The translations under genes were made by a program, and so were the position numbers. The notes beneath the pieces are model-generated. The model had not been told where the DNA came from. It searched no databases and saw only the letters and a program-made list of their open reading frames with translations. DNA of 64,000 nt from Pseudoalteromonas lipolytica (GTDB taxonomy: Bacteria; Pseudomonadota; Gammaproteobacteria; Enterobacterales; Alteromonadaceae): assembly GCF_900116435.1 (NCBI RefSeq), contig NZ_FPAZ01000017.1, positions 1-64,000 of the forward strand. Direction: 5' to 3'. This document shows, piece by piece, positions 43,008-54,486 of the stretch; the stretch's first letter is position 1; each line of letters opens with the position of its first letter.

Positions 43008-43363
43008 TCTTTTTGCCAGTCAAGTGTGAGTGACACAGAGTCAGCAAAACGAAGAGCATGAGGTTTATCAACGCGCACTTTAGCGTAATGAACGCTCTGA
43101 TGCTCATGGCAAATTGCCAGTATCTCTGCAACGAGTTTTTCTAAGAGTAAAAAATGCCCTTGCTCCACAAGACTGATCACCTCTTTAGTGATGGTTTTAT
43201 AGTTGAGCGCTTTATCAACGGCATCTGTTTCACATGCTTGGTCAGCCGGGTAGTGAATTTCTAAGTTGATCACCACATCCTGCTTTTTTTCCCGCTCGTC
43301 TGGGTTAAAACCAATAAAGGTTCTCAGTCTTAAATTCGTTACATTAATAATTGCATTGGCCAT
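43004..43363 (-). CDS. folX: Dihydroneopterin triphosphate 2'-epimerase FolX
   Basis: 119 aa. NLRLRTFIGFNPDEREKKQDVV, EIHYPADQACETD, ALNYKTITKEVISLVEQ and VDKPHALRFADSVSLTL match E. coli FolX closely (as remembered), more than FolB. It epimerises dihydroneopterin triphosphate to dihydromonapterin triphosphate. It lies 2 bp after folE and completes a folM-folE-folX operon. Confidence 0.93.
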   Translation of the reverse strand: MANAIINVTNLRLRTFIGFNPDEREKKQDVVINLEIHYPADQACETDAVDKALNYKTITKEVISLVEQGHFLLLEKLVAEILAICHEHQSVHYAKVRVDKPHALRFADSVSLTLDWQKD

Positions 43364-43365
43364 AA

Positions 43366-43920
43366 TTACCCTCTAACTAGTTGTAAAAACTCGTTACGGG
43401 TTTTTGGATCAGCCCTAAAGTTGCCAAGCATCACTGAGGTGCGCATGCTTGAGTTTTGCTTTTCAACGCCACGCATCATCATGCACATGTGTTTCGCTTC
43501 AACAATCACCCCCACGCCTTTTGCTCCAGTGACTTCTTCAACTGCTTTCGCTATTTGATGAGTAAGTTGCTCTTGGATTTGAAAGCGACGCGCAAACATA
43601 TCAACAATACGTGCAAACTTTGATAAACCAAGTACTTTACCATTTGGAATATAAGCAATGTGGCAACGACCAACAAAGGGTAGCAAGTGATGCTCACACA
43701 TTGAGTAAAGTTCAATATCTTGAATTAATACCATGTCATCAGCATCTGAGGTAAACACCGCGTTGTTGGTAATTTCATCTAACGTTTGACGATAGCCTTT
43801 TGTTAAATATTCCATCGCCTTTGCGGCACGCTTAGGTGTATCTAGTAAGCCTTCGCGTTGAGGGTCTTCGCCTACAGCGCTAATAATGCCTTGGTAACTC
43901 TTTTTTAAATCATCGTGCAT
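43366..43920 (-). CDS. folE: GTP cyclohydrolase I
   Basis: 184 aa. The zinc ligands lie in [18 protein letters not shown] and [35 protein letters not shown] is the substrate region. It converts GTP to dihydroneopterin triphosphate. As part of the folM-folE-folX operon it supplies tetrahydromonapterin rather than, or in addition to, folate. A GAGAAACC site precedes the ATG. Confidence 0.96.
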   Translation of the reverse strand: MHDDLKKSYQGIISAVGEDPQREGLLDTPKRAAKAMEYLTKGYRQTLDEITNNAVFTSDADDMVLIQDIELYSMCEHHLLPFVGRCHIAYIPNGKVLGLSKFARIVDMFARRFQIQEQLTHQIAKAVEEVTGAKGVGVIVEAKHMCMMMRGVEKQNSSMRTSVMLGNFRADPKTRNEFLQLVRG

Positions 43921-43938
43921 AGGTTTCTCAATAATTCG

Positions 43939-44658
43939 TTATTTTAAATGTCTGCCACCATCAACGGGCATCGAACGGCCTGTGATGTAATGACTGTTAA
44001 GTAGTAGCTCTACACTGTTAATAATTTCGGCGCAGCCGGGCTCAATACCCATCAACGATTTTTTCAATGTTTTGGCTTTGTATTCGTCGCTATCGTGTTC
44101 ATTAAAAATGATGAGTGAAGGGGCGATAGCATTGACCTTGATTGCTGGGGCAAATTTTGCAGCAAATGACTTTGTTAGGTTATCAAGCGCGGCTTTACTC
44201 GCAGAATAAGCAAGGTGTTTAGGACTGCCTTTTTCAACTACGTAATCAGTAAGATGAATAATATCGGCAGGGTGTCCTGTGTTTTTTTGATAATTAAGTA
44301 ATAAGTCTGCCGAAGCGAGATTTATTAAATAGGGGGCTTTCGCGTGAATGCGCATCATGTTGTCGAACAGGGCAGCATAATCGTGATTATTTGCTTCGCA
44401 GTCCCAGCTTGAAGCATTGTGAATAATTGCTTTAAGCTGGTTTGTGTGACTTTTTAATTGTTCAATAAAGTGCGCAATTGCTTCGTCGTTATTAAAATCT
44501 GCATGAATGCAGGTTGCCCCTTTTCCAGCAAGTGTATCAATCGCTTCATGACGTGTGCGATAAGTGACAATGATTGCTTGCCCTTGTGCTAAAAAGTGCT
44601 CTGCTAAAGCAAGTCCTATACGTTGACCTGCACCAGTAATTAAAATGGGCGATGACAT
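43939..44658 (-). CDS. folM: Dihydromonapterin reductase FolM (short-chain dehydrogenase)
   Basis: 239 aa. Rossmann start PILITGAGQRIGLALAEHFL with NADPH-type TYRTRHE, YSASKAALDNLTKSFA with catalytic Tyr/Lys, and C-terminal YITGRSMPVDGGRHL. In E. coli FolM reduces dihydromonapterin. First gene of the operon. The operon's product is a probable cofactor of phenylalanine hydroxylase in other bacteria; no phhA gene lies in the window. Confidence 0.93.
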   Translation of the reverse strand: MSSPILITGAGQRIGLALAEHFLAQGQAIIVTYRTRHEAIDTLAGKGATCIHADFNNDEAIAHFIEQLKSHTNQLKAIIHNASSWDCEANNHDYAALFDNMMRIHAKAPYLINLASADLLLNYQKNTGHPADIIHLTDYVVEKGSPKHLAYSASKAALDNLTKSFAAKFAPAIKVNAIAPSLIIFNEHDSDEYKAKTLKKSLMGIEPGCAEIINSVELLLNSHYITGRSMPVDGGRHLK

Positions 44659-44867
44659 AAATTAATATAAATCCTTAGACTTTTTAATGCGATAAGGTAT
44701 GCATTAAGAGTACGTTACTGTAACAACTATAAACCAAATTACAGAACTATTTCATCTTTACTGCAATCATGTAAGCAAACTTTTACGTATCTAATCTCTA
44801 TATAGATCATTTGCTGAACTTCAAGAGTCAGGCATAATAATCGCACTCGAGGTTCTTCTAGCTGCTT

Positions 44868-45767
44868 ATGTTTGCTTTTTTAAGGTCATGGCATTGGTTA
44901 CGGTTTATGCCATGGCTGTTCATTATCAGTGTGTACTGTTCCTTATTATTTTCTCAAGGAGCCACCGGGCTAATGGGTCACTTTATGGCGCAAGTGAGTA
45001 TTGCCGCCACGATGGCTCTCGGATCCTTTGTTGCCGGAGGTACTGCATTAGGGGGCGGGGCGGTGGCGTTTCCTGTGATGACCAAAGTATTAGCAATAGA
45101 GCCTGCAACAGCTAAAGTTTTCTCTCTAGCGATTCAAAGTTTTGGTATGACAGCCGCGGCTTTAACAATTATTTTTGGTCGTATTGCCTATTACAAGCAC
45201 GTGGTGTTGATTGCTGCGCCTTTGGCAATTGTGGGCGCTATTTTTAGCTTACTGTTTATTGCAGATTACGTGCCTCGCTTAGTCGTGAAAGGGGTATTTA
45301 GTTCACTACTGTTGTGTTTTGCGCTCACATTAGCGTGGCGTATTTACCGACGAGCCCAGCATATTTGCAGTCAAACTGATATTACCGTGAATAAAGCGCG
45401 AGTGGCGCTGGTGGCTGTTATTGGTGGCATTGCATCGGGGTTAGTTGGTTCAGGGGCTGATATTGCCATATTTGCACTGCTCGTCATTGCATACAATGCG
45501 AATATTCAACGTGCGACAGCAACCACGGTGATTATAATGGCGTTGACTTCGGTGGTGGCCAGTTGTGTAAACTATTTCTTTCTTAACGTAGTTACTGCGC
45601 AGATTGAAGCGTATTTATTAGCCGCGATCCCTGTGGTTGTGCTTGGTGCGCCATTGGGGGCGTATGTGTGTGCGCGGGTCAAAAGCGGGCAATTAATAGG
45701 CTTTTTATTGCTGTTAATTGCCCTTGAAGTGTCATTTACGGTTTATGAGCTGTTAAATGCAGTTTAA
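44868..45767 (+). CDS. TauE/SafE-family sulfite/organosulfonate exporter-like permease
   Basis: 299 aa, eight or more helices. [22 protein letters not shown] and [25 protein letters not shown] are the two repeated TauE motifs. The long N-terminal hydrophobic stretch may include one extra helix. The last codons overlap nadE (convergent) by 4 bp. Substrate unresolved. Confidence 0.88.
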   Translation: MFAFLRSWHWLRFMPWLFIISVYCSLLFSQGATGLMGHFMAQVSIAATMALGSFVAGGTALGGGAVAFPVMTKVLAIEPATAKVFSLAIQSFGMTAAALTIIFGRIAYYKHVVLIAAPLAIVGAIFSLLFIADYVPRLVVKGVFSSLLLCFALTLAWRIYRRAQHICSQTDITVNKARVALVAVIGGIASGLVGSGADIAIFALLVIAYNANIQRATATTVIIMALTSVVASCVNYFFLNVVTAQIEAYLLAAIPVVVLGAPLGAYVCARVKSGQLIGFLLLLIALEVSFTVYELLNAV

Positions 45768-46600
45768 AGCGCGTCGTAAACAGTGGGGATAGCTTGGCGT
45801 TTGTGCTGTGTACGCAGGTAAATCGCCGTTAGTTTTTGCTCTACTTCACTGCTCACATCTCTCCCTTCTAAAAAGTCATCAATTTGCTCATACGTTAAGC
45901 CGAGCGCCTCTTCGTCGGTTAAACCTGGGCGGTCACATTCTAGGTCGGCTGTTGGTGCTTTGTGCACGAGCAGTGCTGGGGCACCTAAGTGCTCGGCAAG
46001 CGCTCTAACTTGACGTTTCGACAGACCAAACAATGGCGCAAGGTCGCATGCACCATCACCAAATTTAGTGTAAAACCCTGTGATATTTTCAGCACTGTGA
46101 TCTGTGCCTACAACGAGGCCTTGGCAAAAACCAGCAATTTCGTATTGCGCGACCATACGTTGGCGAGCTTTAACGTTACCTTTAATGAAATCGATTTTTG
46201 CTTGTTCAGGCAATTCACCCCCAGCGCCGATGACAGCCGCCATAGCTTGCTCATGCATGCCATCCACAGCGGCTTTAATATTAACGGTCATGCGCTTGCT
46301 GGGTTGAATAAAGTCAACGGCCATTTGCGCTTCGTCTTCATCGGCTTGAATACCGTACGGTAAGCGCACAGCAATAAATTGATACTCGTTGGTGTTATGC
46401 TCTTGGTTCAATTCATTCACGGCTAATTGACATAAACGGCCACAGGTTGAAGAGTCCACACCGCCACTAATACCTAATACTAGCGAGCGCGAGTGCGCAG
46501 CAAGCAGTCGGCTTTTAAGAAAGTTGACGCGTCGAGTGATCTCCGCTTTTACGTCAATCGTGGGTTGGACTTTCATTTCTGCCAGAATATCGGCACGCAT
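45764..46600 (-). CDS. nadE: Ammonia-dependent NAD synthetase
   Basis: 278 aa. The ATP pyrophosphatase loop [19 protein letters not shown] is intact; [31 protein letters not shown] and [22 protein letters not shown] are NadE signatures. It lacks a glutaminase domain, so uses ammonia to convert deamido-NAD to NAD. Length equals E. coli NadE. A GGAGCT site lies before the ATG. Confidence 0.96.
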   Translation of the reverse strand: MRADILAEMKVQPTIDVKAEITRRVNFLKSRLLAAHSRSLVLGISGGVDSSTCGRLCQLAVNELNQEHNTNEYQFIAVRLPYGIQADEDEAQMAVDFIQPSKRMTVNIKAAVDGMHEQAMAAVIGAGGELPEQAKIDFIKGNVKARQRMVAQYEIAGFCQGLVVGTDHSAENITGFYTKFGDGACDLAPLFGLSKRQVRALAEHLGAPALLVHKAPTADLECDRPGLTDEEALGLTYEQIDDFLEGRDVSSEVEQKLTAIYLRTQHKRQAIPTVYDAL

Positions 46601-46669
46601 GGTAGAGCTCCTATTTATGTTATTTTTGGCGTTGAATCTAGGGGTATTATGTTACGGGTCTGCTTTTTA

Positions 46670-47296
46670 TTAAAGCCCTAAATGTGCTTTTATAGTGTCT
46701 ATATGTCGCTTAAGTTCGTCGATCTCAGCCCGTAATTGCTCAACTTCATCGACACGATCGTGTTCAGGCTCTGCTGAATGCGTTATTTCATGTACACTTT
46801 GTGGATCAACAAATAGATGTTGATAACGGCTTTCGCGTTTACCGGGCTCACGCGCTAAGCGAGTAACATACTCTTGCTCAATTAGAGAGTTTAAAGCGCT
46901 TTCGACCTCATTGACGCTTGCAAACTCAGCAAGGCGATTACTGCGCGTTCTTAATTCGCCCGGCGTCTGTGCGCCGCGTAGTAATAACAAGCAAATAATG
47001 GCGCGTTGCTGCTCGGTAAATTGCAAGCTGCCGAATTCAGTATTACAAAAACGGTGCGCGTACTTATTCACGCGACCCGACAGCCCCTCATCAACAGTGA
47101 CAAGGCGTAATGCAATTAACTCATCAAGCGTGTCTTGCACATCGGCTTCAGTAAGAGAGAGCACAGGCTCCCGATTTGATTTTTGATTACAGGCATTGGT
47201 TAATGAATTTAAAGACAGTGGATAATGTTCGGGTGTTGTACTTTGTTTTTCGAGTAAACAGCCAATAACGCGTTGTTGATTAGGAGATAATTGCAT
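46670..47296 (-). CDS. YceH family protein (DUF480)
   Basis: 208 aa. [29 protein letters not shown] is here shortened to its hallmark [28 protein letters not shown] and [15 protein letters not shown] are also conserved. Two winged-helix-like halves and a C-terminal coiled coil. Function unknown. It starts 4 bp after the hybrid kinase stop and is probably cotranscribed with it. Confidence 0.92.
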   Translation of the reverse strand: MQLSPNQQRVIGCLLEKQSTTPEHYPLSLNSLTNACNQKSNREPVLSLTEADVQDTLDELIALRLVTVDEGLSGRVNKYAHRFCNTEFGSLQFTEQQRAIICLLLLRGAQTPGELRTRSNRLAEFASVNEVESALNSLIEQEYVTRLAREPGKRESRYQHLFVDPQSVHEITHSAEPEHDRVDEVEQLRAEIDELKRHIDTIKAHLGL

Positions 47297-47300
47297 TGTT

Positions 47301-50300
47301 TTACTCTCTTTCTTGGTGGGTGTCTAACCACACGGATAGTTTTTTATTAAGTGAATCAAAGTTTAGCGGCTTGGTTAAATAATCATTCATACCGGCGTTT
47401 AAACAGCGCTCTTTATCGCCTTGCATCGCATTAGCTGTAAGCGCAACAATACTAACTTCGCGATGTGCTGTGCCTGCATCGCCGTTACGAATTGCCCGTG
47501 TCGCTTGGTAACCGTCCATTTCAGGCATTTGACAATCCATTAAAATTAATTCGTAGGGCATATGTTCTCGGTTTGCGATTTTTGCAATTGCCTCAAGGCC
47601 ATTTTCGGCAATGTCAAAGCTAATACCGGCTTGTTTTAGCAGCGCGCCTGCAACCATCTGATTTACTTTATTATCTTCAACTAACAGTATTTGCGATGCC
47701 GAATTTACAGTGTACGTTGCTACTTTTTTTACTAAGGTTTCTTTATTGATTTGTTGCTGCTCGATATATTTATCGTTAGCAAGAGAGTTAAACAAATCAG
47801 AGGGCGTTAATGGCTTAAAGATAATACTCTCAACTTTCAGTGTTTGTCTTGTTTGTTTTTCTGTCAGACTCATCGGGGCCATTAAAATGCGTTTACAGCG
47901 GGTTGCATTAAAATGTGTTTTAAAGGCCTGTTTTTCGGCTGCACTTGCTTGCATATACAGTTGATAATCAACAAAAATGGCGTCGCAACGTTGACCATTT
48001 TGTTGTTTGGCACGATTTAATAAACTGGCCATGTCGTTTATTTCTTCGACTTCTGCGCCCCATAATTGCAGCTGCTTTTTGGCAATATTACTGCTTAGAG
48101 TACAGCTGTCGGCAATTAATATCTGTTTTTTATCAATGATATGGCTAGGCTCGAGGGACTGTTTTTTATAATCTAATTTTACCTTAATGGAAAAGTTAAA
48201 GGTGCTGCCTTCGCCATAAGAACTAACCACATTGACATCACCCTGCATCAACTTACACAGCTGCTTTACAATAGCAAGACCCAAGCCCGTGCCACCGTAT
48301 CGGCGCGTGGTTGAAGCATCGGCTTGGGTAAATGAATCAAATAATGTGGCTTGTTTTTCAGGTTTAATACCAACCCCAGAATCAACGACAGAGCAATCTA
48401 AATACATCGCATCGTCAATCTGTTTGACCGTCGCAATGACGATTATTTCGCCATCTTTTGTAAATTTAATCGCATTTCCGAGTAGGTTATTAATAATTTG
48501 TCGAATACGATTAGGATCGCTAACAATAAATTCATGAGTAATTTGGGTGGCATCAAGCACAAGCTTGGTATTGTTTTGCTCTGCTTTAATCGCAAATGAC
48601 TCAACGGTGTCACCCAGTAGTTTTGATACATTAAAGCTAATATTTTCAATATCTAATTTGCCTGCTTCAATTTTCGAGAAATCTAAAATATCGTTGATAA
48701 TATGCAATAACGACTCAGCAGATGATTGTGCTAATTGAATATGATGATTTTGTTGGCTATCTAACTTGGTTTGCTTGATGATATTAAGCATCCCAATTAC
48801 GCCATTCATGGGCGTGCGTATCTCATGACTCATACTGGCTAAAAACTCACTTTTAGCTTTAACAGCCTGCTCTGCGGCTTCTTTCGCTTGCACCAGTTGT
48901 TGCTCGGTTTCTATACGACGTTGGCTGGCATGTAGGCTACCAATCAGAGCAGCCACGGCAATTAAAAAGCTTTCTTCGTTTTTACTCCATTGCTGGCGAC
49001 TATGGCACTTTTCAGCACATACCACCCCCATAGTTTTACTGCCTGTAGGAATAATCACCGTAAGCAGAGAGCGAATATCAAACTTATCAAGGTAATCCGT
49101 GTATAAGTCTTTAGTAAAGGGATGTTGTTGAGCATCGCTGGCGTTAATAACGGCATTATTGTTAATGGCATCAAAATAGTTTTGCACCTCAATCTGCTGC
49201 AAACAGATGGGGTCACTAAATTGTGGGTTGCTCTGATCATGAATAGCAAAAGTGTTGAGTGACTGCCTATCGTCGCTAAACAACCAAATGCTTGCACGGT
49301 CGACATTGAGCGCATGGCAAATTGCTTGCACAATTACATGCTTAGACAGGTTTAAGTTGCCAGTCAGGACTGCATCATTCACGGTTAAAGATGCTAAAAT
49401 TTCGTTGTGTAGTGCTATTTTCTGGTTTTCAAGTTCAATTAGTTTGCGCGCATCTATATCTTGAATTGAGCCAAATAGCTTGATGCATCGACCATTCTTA
49501 TGCTCAGCCTCACAGTGGACTAAAACCCAAACCGCATCACCTTTTGCATTAATAATTTGAATTTGTGTTTCAAAACTCTTGCCATGTTTAAGCGCCTGCT
49601 CGTAAAGGTGGCGAATTTTGTCGCGGCTAAAGCCCGCTTTAAAGCCGTTAAAATTGGTAGGCCATTCAGGTTGTTTATTTATCGGATAGTTAAATATTTG
49701 CTTGGTCATATCTGACCAATACATGCTTTTGGTTTCAAGATTAAAAGACCACGCGCCGATTTTGGCAAGACTGCTCATGGTTTCAAGCATTCGTTCGCTT
49801 TTGTATTGTCGTTCTAGCATTTTTAAGAAAAATAGCGATGCGCTAGCAAATAACGCACAAACCAAAATTATGGCTATCCTAAGTGGCCATATTGTTGAAC
49901 TAGGAGGGCTCCAACCGGCTTTTGGCGCCGCATACATGCGCCATTCACCACCCGGAAATGTAATACTGAAACTGAGTGGCGTGTTTTCTAAAATATGCTT
50001 TTGACCATAAAAGAATTCACCGTGTTGGCCTTTGCCGTTTCGCCCTTGTAGTGCTACGTCGTAATGATTACCTAATGAGACCAAGCCAGAGTTGGTGTAG
50101 ATCTTATTAATATCAAGCACCACCGAGAGTAAGCCCCAAAATTTATGGTCAGGTGGCATAAAAACAGGCATTCGGGCGACTAATGCGTGGCCACCTTGCA
50201 CCAATTCTAATGGGCCCGCCATGACAATGGTATTCTCGTCACGTGCTTTAATGGCATCATCGCGCTGTGCTGCATTCTCTAAAAAGTTAAGGCCAATCGA

Positions 50301-50675
50301 CTTTTCGTTACCTTCTAATGGGTAGGCCATACGAATAACCATATCGGGCGCGCCACCAATATTTCTAAGCTCTGAAGAGGTCTCAAATAGAGGGGCTGCA
50401 ATTTGTGCAAAGCGTGTTTGATCAAGGTTGGGCTCGGCAGCAACCGCGACCGCAAGGCCACGAACAAGCTGGATATTTGAAATGAGGATTGATTCAAGTT
50501 CAGCACGGTAGGCGCTTAATTTAGCCAGTTCTTGAGAGCGAAAGGCGTCTTTTCCGCGGTTGTAATTAATGTGATCTAATACAAAACCAATGAATACAAT
50601 TAGCGCGAGCGAAAACCAGAAAGCGAGCCTGAGTTTTCTTAGCTTTTTATTGTCGTTTTCAGTCGCTAGCGGCAT
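47301..50675 (-). CDS. Hybrid sensor histidine kinase with CHASE, PAS, GAF and two receiver domains
   Basis: 1124 aa. A first helix (15-33), periplasmic CHASE domain (about 75-250), second helix (265-285), PAS (about 300-415), GAF (about 435-585), HisKA with His in [18 protein letters not shown], and HATPase ([26 protein letters not shown]). The first receiver (about 850-965) is degenerate ([13 protein letters not shown]); the second (about 995-1115) is canonical with [14 protein letters not shown] and TKPL. No Hpt domain, so phosphotransfer must go to a separate protein. Signal unknown; CHASE domains sense small molecules. Confidence 0.94.
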   Translation of the reverse strand: MPLATENDNKKLRKLRLAFWFSLALIVFIGFVLDHINYNRGKDAFRSQELAKLSAYRAELESILISNIQLVRGLAVAVAAEPNLDQTRFAQIAAPLFETSSELRNIGGAPDMVIRMAYPLEGNEKSIGLNFLENAAQRDDAIKARDENTIVMAGPLELVQGGHALVARMPVFMPPDHKFWGLLSVVLDINKIYTNSGLVSLGNHYDVALQGRNGKGQHGEFFYGQKHILENTPLSFSITFPGGEWRMYAAPKAGWSPPSSTIWPLRIAIILVCALFASASLFFLKMLERQYKSERMLETMSSLAKIGAWSFNLETKSMYWSDMTKQIFNYPINKQPEWPTNFNGFKAGFSRDKIRHLYEQALKHGKSFETQIQIINAKGDAVWVLVHCEAEHKNGRCIKLFGSIQDIDARKLIELENQKIALHNEILASLTVNDAVLTGNLNLSKHVIVQAICHALNVDRASIWLFSDDRQSLNTFAIHDQSNPQFSDPICLQQIEVQNYFDAINNNAVINASDAQQHPFTKDLYTDYLDKFDIRSLLTVIIPTGSKTMGVVCAEKCHSRQQWSKNEESFLIAVAALIGSLHASQRRIETEQQLVQAKEAAEQAVKAKSEFLASMSHEIRTPMNGVIGMLNIIKQTKLDSQQNHHIQLAQSSAESLLHIINDILDFSKIEAGKLDIENISFNVSKLLGDTVESFAIKAEQNNTKLVLDATQITHEFIVSDPNRIRQIINNLLGNAIKFTKDGEIIVIATVKQIDDAMYLDCSVVDSGVGIKPEKQATLFDSFTQADASTTRRYGGTGLGLAIVKQLCKLMQGDVNVVSSYGEGSTFNFSIKVKLDYKKQSLEPSHIIDKKQILIADSCTLSSNIAKKQLQLWGAEVEEINDMASLLNRAKQQNGQRCDAIFVDYQLYMQASAAEKQAFKTHFNATRCKRILMAPMSLTEKQTRQTLKVESIIFKPLTPSDLFNSLANDKYIEQQQINKETLVKKVATYTVNSASQILLVEDNKVNQMVAGALLKQAGISFDIAENGLEAIAKIANREHMPYELILMDCQMPEMDGYQATRAIRNGDAGTAHREVSIVALTANAMQGDKERCLNAGMNDYLTKPLNFDSLNKKLSVWLDTHQERE

Positions 50676-50844
50676 AAGTCTTATTGCGTATTATACTATC
50701 TTCCTACTATAGACAATTTCTGTCGTAATTAACAATGGACAATTGAGCTGTCCACGTTAAATTTAATTATTTGTATCGTAACACTATTTTTTCACAAAGC
50801 ACGGGTTACTATACCCATGTATTTGTTACTTTCGCGCAAGGAAT

Positions 50845-53133
50845 TTGGGCATGTTTAAGATAATCAAATGGTTACTAATAAGCTTACTTATAGTGGGGCT
50901 ACTCGCTACGGGGATCACTTATGGTGTGTTGAATTTAAGTTTACCTGCTTTAGATGGTCGGGGAACCAGCTCGGCAATTACCCACTCAGTAAAAATTGAG
51001 CGCGATAAGCTGGGGCAAGCCGTAATTCATGCTCAAAACCGTTTAGATGCTGCTTATGCACTTGGCTTTGCGCATGGGCAAGATCGCTTTTTTCAAATGG
51101 ATTTATTGCGTCGAAATGCTGCGGGTGAACTCAGTGAGCTATTTGGAAAAGCAGCTCTAGGCCTTGATAAAAAAATGCGCTTTCATCAATTGCGACAACG
51201 CAGCCAAATTATGCTCGCACAGTTACCGGATAAAGATCAGGCTTTATTAAAAGCCTATACAGCGGGAGTCAATGAAGGGCATGCACAAGTTGGTTTCGAC
51301 AGTTTTGAGTATATTTTAACGGGCGCAGAGGCCAAGCCTTGGCAAAGTGAAGACAGTTTACTGATTATTTTTAGTATGTACTTAGATTTGCAAACGGCAA
51401 CCTTTGAGCGTGATAAAACACTGATTGAAATTGAACAACGGTACGGTAATGCAATGGTTGAATTTATAACTCAACCGAGTCCCTATCAAGCCGCGCTAGA
51501 TAATAGTAAATTAGTCCCATATTCAGGCAAGATTCCCGCATTAAATGAGCCGCTGTGGGCGATGACTCACATTGATGAAAACCAAGAAGTAGGCAGCAAT
51601 AACTGGGCAGTAACAGGCGATTTAACCGCCACAGGGTCGGCCATGTTATCGGATGATATGCATTTGTCGTTTGCTGTGCCAATCATTTGGTATCGCGCGC
51701 AATTGAATTTCCCATTAAAGGGAGAAATGCAGCAAATTACAGGGGTGTCATTACCGGGAGCGCCCGCTATTGTTGTGGGCACTAATAATAAAATCGCTTG
51801 GGGGTTTACCAATGGGTACCTCGACACTGCTGACTGGATTGCACTGGATGGAAAAGAAAAAACATGGCAAATCGACGAACCCATACTCTTAAATGATGGC
51901 AGCACTGAGCATTATGCATTAACGATGAGTGAATATGGCCCTGTGACAGAGATTAACGGTAAGCCATACGCCTTAAGCTGGGTTGCCCATCATGATTATG
52001 CTGTAAACATGGCGCTTTTAAAGCTTGAGCAAGCGCGCAATGTCGATGACGCTTTATCGCTTGCAGATTATGTTGGTATTCCGGTGCAAAACCTCATGGT
52101 GGTTGATGATAAGGGCAGTGCGGCATGGAAAAATATGGGGGCTATTCCAGCACGTAAAGTGCCTCATCAGCTTGCGGTATCGGAGCAAGATTACTCACCC
52201 AAATGGCATGATAATGAAACTGATCGCCCCTTTGTTAAAAACCCTGAGAGTGGTCGCCTTTGGACGGGTAATTCACGTGTTGTTTCTGCAGCAGACCATG
52301 CGCGTTTTGGTAATGGAGCGTATGCGATGGGGGCTCGTTCAGCGCAAATTCGCGATCGCTTATTTGAAAAACAACAGTTTAACGAACAAGACTTTTATGA
52401 CTTACAACACGATAATGAAGCGCGCTTTTTAAAAGATTGGCATAATTTACTTGTTAATCAATTAACTGCTGCCGGTGATAAATATACTGTTTACTTAACA
52501 GCGCTTAACAACTGGCAAGCCTGTGCTTGTAGCGATTCAATAGGCTATACCTTAGTGAAACGTTATCGAGACGAAGTTATTAATAGCCTATTTAGTCCTC
52601 TTGAAAACACACTTAAGTTAGACGGCGGTAGCTTGAAATATGTAAAGCGTGATTTAGAGCCTGCGCTTTGGCAACTGATTGAGGAAAAACCGGCACACTG
52701 GTTAAATCCAAAGTACAGCGATTGGCAGCAGCAAATGTTGGCAGCATTCGATCACACCGTCGCTAAATTAACGAAGCAGTATGGCAATAATTTACATAGT
52801 TGGGAGTGGGGAAAAGTGAATCAATTGGTGATTGAACACCCATTCGCTAAGCAGATCCCAGTGCTTAAAAAGCTGTTGAATATGCCAACGGCTCCGGGGT
52901 TTGGCGATACTTTTATGCCCGCAGTACAAGGTCGAAGTTTTGGCGCATCACAACGCTTTATCGTACAGCCAGGTTATCTAGAAAATGCGATTATGGCGAT
53001 TCCTGGAGGTCAGTCAGGTCATCCTTTATCGGAGTTTTACCGTGCAGGGTTTAATGATTATGTGTCTAGCGAGTTGACGCCACTGTTGCCGCAAAATATC
53101 GTACACAGTATTACGATTAACGCGGTTAACTAA
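50845..53133 (+). CDS. Penicillin acylase family N-terminal nucleophile hydrolase
   Basis: 762 aa. A single N-terminal membrane helix (7-28) acts as signal. HAQNRLDAAYALGFAHGQDRF is reduced here to its core AYALGFAHGQDRFFQMDLLR, standard for the alpha chain. VGSNNWAVTGDLTATG contains the nucleophile Ser251, which would become the first residue of the beta chain after self-cleavage. GAPAIVVGTNNKIAWGFTNG and GQSGHPLS follow. Acts on amide bonds in the periplasm; N-acyl-homoserine lactone and aculeacin-type acylases share the fold, so quorum quenching is possible but not shown. Confidence 0.93.
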   Translation: MGMFKIIKWLLISLLIVGLLATGITYGVLNLSLPALDGRGTSSAITHSVKIERDKLGQAVIHAQNRLDAAYALGFAHGQDRFFQMDLLRRNAAGELSELFGKAALGLDKKMRFHQLRQRSQIMLAQLPDKDQALLKAYTAGVNEGHAQVGFDSFEYILTGAEAKPWQSEDSLLIIFSMYLDLQTATFERDKTLIEIEQRYGNAMVEFITQPSPYQAALDNSKLVPYSGKIPALNEPLWAMTHIDENQEVGSNNWAVTGDLTATGSAMLSDDMHLSFAVPIIWYRAQLNFPLKGEMQQITGVSLPGAPAIVVGTNNKIAWGFTNGYLDTADWIALDGKEKTWQIDEPILLNDGSTEHYALTMSEYGPVTEINGKPYALSWVAHHDYAVNMALLKLEQARNVDDALSLADYVGIPVQNLMVVDDKGSAAWKNMGAIPARKVPHQLAVSEQDYSPKWHDNETDRPFVKNPESGRLWTGNSRVVSAADHARFGNGAYAMGARSAQIRDRLFEKQQFNEQDFYDLQHDNEARFLKDWHNLLVNQLTAAGDKYTVYLTALNNWQACACSDSIGYTLVKRYRDEVINSLFSPLENTLKLDGGSLKYVKRDLEPALWQLIEEKPAHWLNPKYSDWQQQMLAAFDHTVAKLTKQYGNNLHSWEWGKVNQLVIEHPFAKQIPVLKKLLNMPTAPGFGDTFMPAVQGRSFGASQRFIVQPGYLENAIMAIPGGQSGHPLSEFYRAGFNDYVSSELTPLLPQNIVHSITINAVN

Positions 53134-54226
53134 CGGCGTCAATGTTATTAAATACGCTACTTTGTCCGGTCGCGATGGTGGTTTTATTTCGCCCTGAGTG
53201 CTTGCTTTTATACAATGCGGCATCTGCTTGTTGCAGCATGCACTCAAGCGACGCTAACGGTTGCCATTCAATAAGGCCAAAACTCATCGTGACGGTTAAT
53301 TCAGGAAAGTCTTGATGCGGTTCAATGGCTGCAATTTGCTGGCGTAATGCTTCGACTTTGGCAAAGGCTTGTTGTTGATTGGTGTGCCCTAGTAGTAACA
53401 AAAACTCTTCTCCTCCCCAGCGTACCGCAATATCATTTTCAGTTAAAAAAGCACGAATAGCGGCAGAAATATTCAACAATATGGTGTCGCCTTTATCATG
53501 GCCGTAGCTGTCATTTATATTTTTAAAGTGATCAATATCAGCCATAACTAAGCTGAGGTTATCAGCGTTCTCAATGTTTTTTTTATGGGCTGCTAGGATG
53601 AGTTTTTTTGCAAAACGACGGTTATACAATTTTGTAAGTGGGTCACGAGAGGCCATTTCTGTCAGCTCTATTCGCTGTGATATCGTTATTTCTCTAATCA
53701 AGCCAATGCCATATACCATGGGTAATCCAGCTATAATGATGTTGATCACATTGATATGAGGAATGAGTTCAGGGTAGGAAAAGGTATAGGTTACTTCGGC
53801 AAAAAAGACGTATAACAAAGCAAAGGTGATGATCATTAAAAAGCTATAAATAGCAGCGCGTTTTAACGGCAATTGATAGTCGATCATTAAAATACAAGAA
53901 ATTGTCCATAAATAAAATTGAAACCCTGCGCTGAGTCCCAGTGTTGCACATACCACCACTGCATGAATGAGCACTTCGAGGCAAAATACTCTCAGCGCTA
54001 ATGAGGTTAATCCTTGGTTTATAAGAAAGATGCCACCGCCCCAAGCAAAAACACTTAATACGTTTACTATGGCAAGCGTATTGGCTCCAATGTGGGCAAA
54101 GGCTGGTATTAATAAGGCATGAACTGCTAAGGCAAAATAAGCAATTCTAGAAATGATGAGAAACTTTACATGTTCAATTTCTTCTAATCCAGACTGCGTA
54201 GGTTGTTTAAGTAGATGTTTTATCAA
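53126..54226 (-). CDS. Membrane-anchored diguanylate cyclase (GGDEF)
   Basis: 366 aa. About six helices (25-195) and a C-terminal GGDEF domain with active site RWGGEEFLLLLG and the upstream SLVMADIDHFKNINDSYGHDKGD element (core FKNINDSYGHDKGD). It makes cyclic di-GMP. No RxxD inhibitory site is obvious five residues before the active site, so product inhibition by the usual I-site may be absent. The gene overlaps the convergent acylase by 8 bp. Confidence 0.93.
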   Translation of the reverse strand: MIKHLLKQPTQSGLEEIEHVKFLIISRIAYFALAVHALLIPAFAHIGANTLAIVNVLSVFAWGGGIFLINQGLTSLALRVFCLEVLIHAVVVCATLGLSAGFQFYLWTISCILMIDYQLPLKRAAIYSFLMIITFALLYVFFAEVTYTFSYPELIPHINVINIIIAGLPMVYGIGLIREITISQRIELTEMASRDPLTKLYNRRFAKKLILAAHKKNIENADNLSLVMADIDHFKNINDSYGHDKGDTILLNISAAIRAFLTENDIAVRWGGEEFLLLLGHTNQQQAFAKVEALRQQIAAIEPHQDFPELTVTMSFGLIEWQPLASLECMLQQADAALYKSKHSGRNKTTIATGQSSVFNNIDAVS

Positions 54227-54486
54227 ACCAACCTCATAGATACAGACAGGGAGAATGTAAGTATAGATGATAATTTCAGCAGTGATCAGCTATTCTAGGT
54301 TATTCACATAGATAACAGTAAAAAAGTTCATAATTTGGGCGCAGGATTAAACACGTGTTCACCTGATATTTGCTAAGCTTAGGGTTTAGCATAACAAGCA
54401 AAAGATGCAGACTAGAATCAATTAGTTGAGAGAATAGTATGCACATTGCCGCTTGGTTTGTCCTCTCGTGCCTAAAAGGAGTATGT

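Noticed and set aside
45808..46363. Plus-strand open frames opposite nadE
   Set aside because: They are frame shadows of nadE with no ribosome sites or recognisable motifs.
54227..54486. Possible guanidine riboswitch upstream of the GNAT-nitrilase/Gdx operon
   Set aside because: I could not find the paired hairpins with ACGR loops of mini-ykkC or the conserved core of the other guanidine classes.
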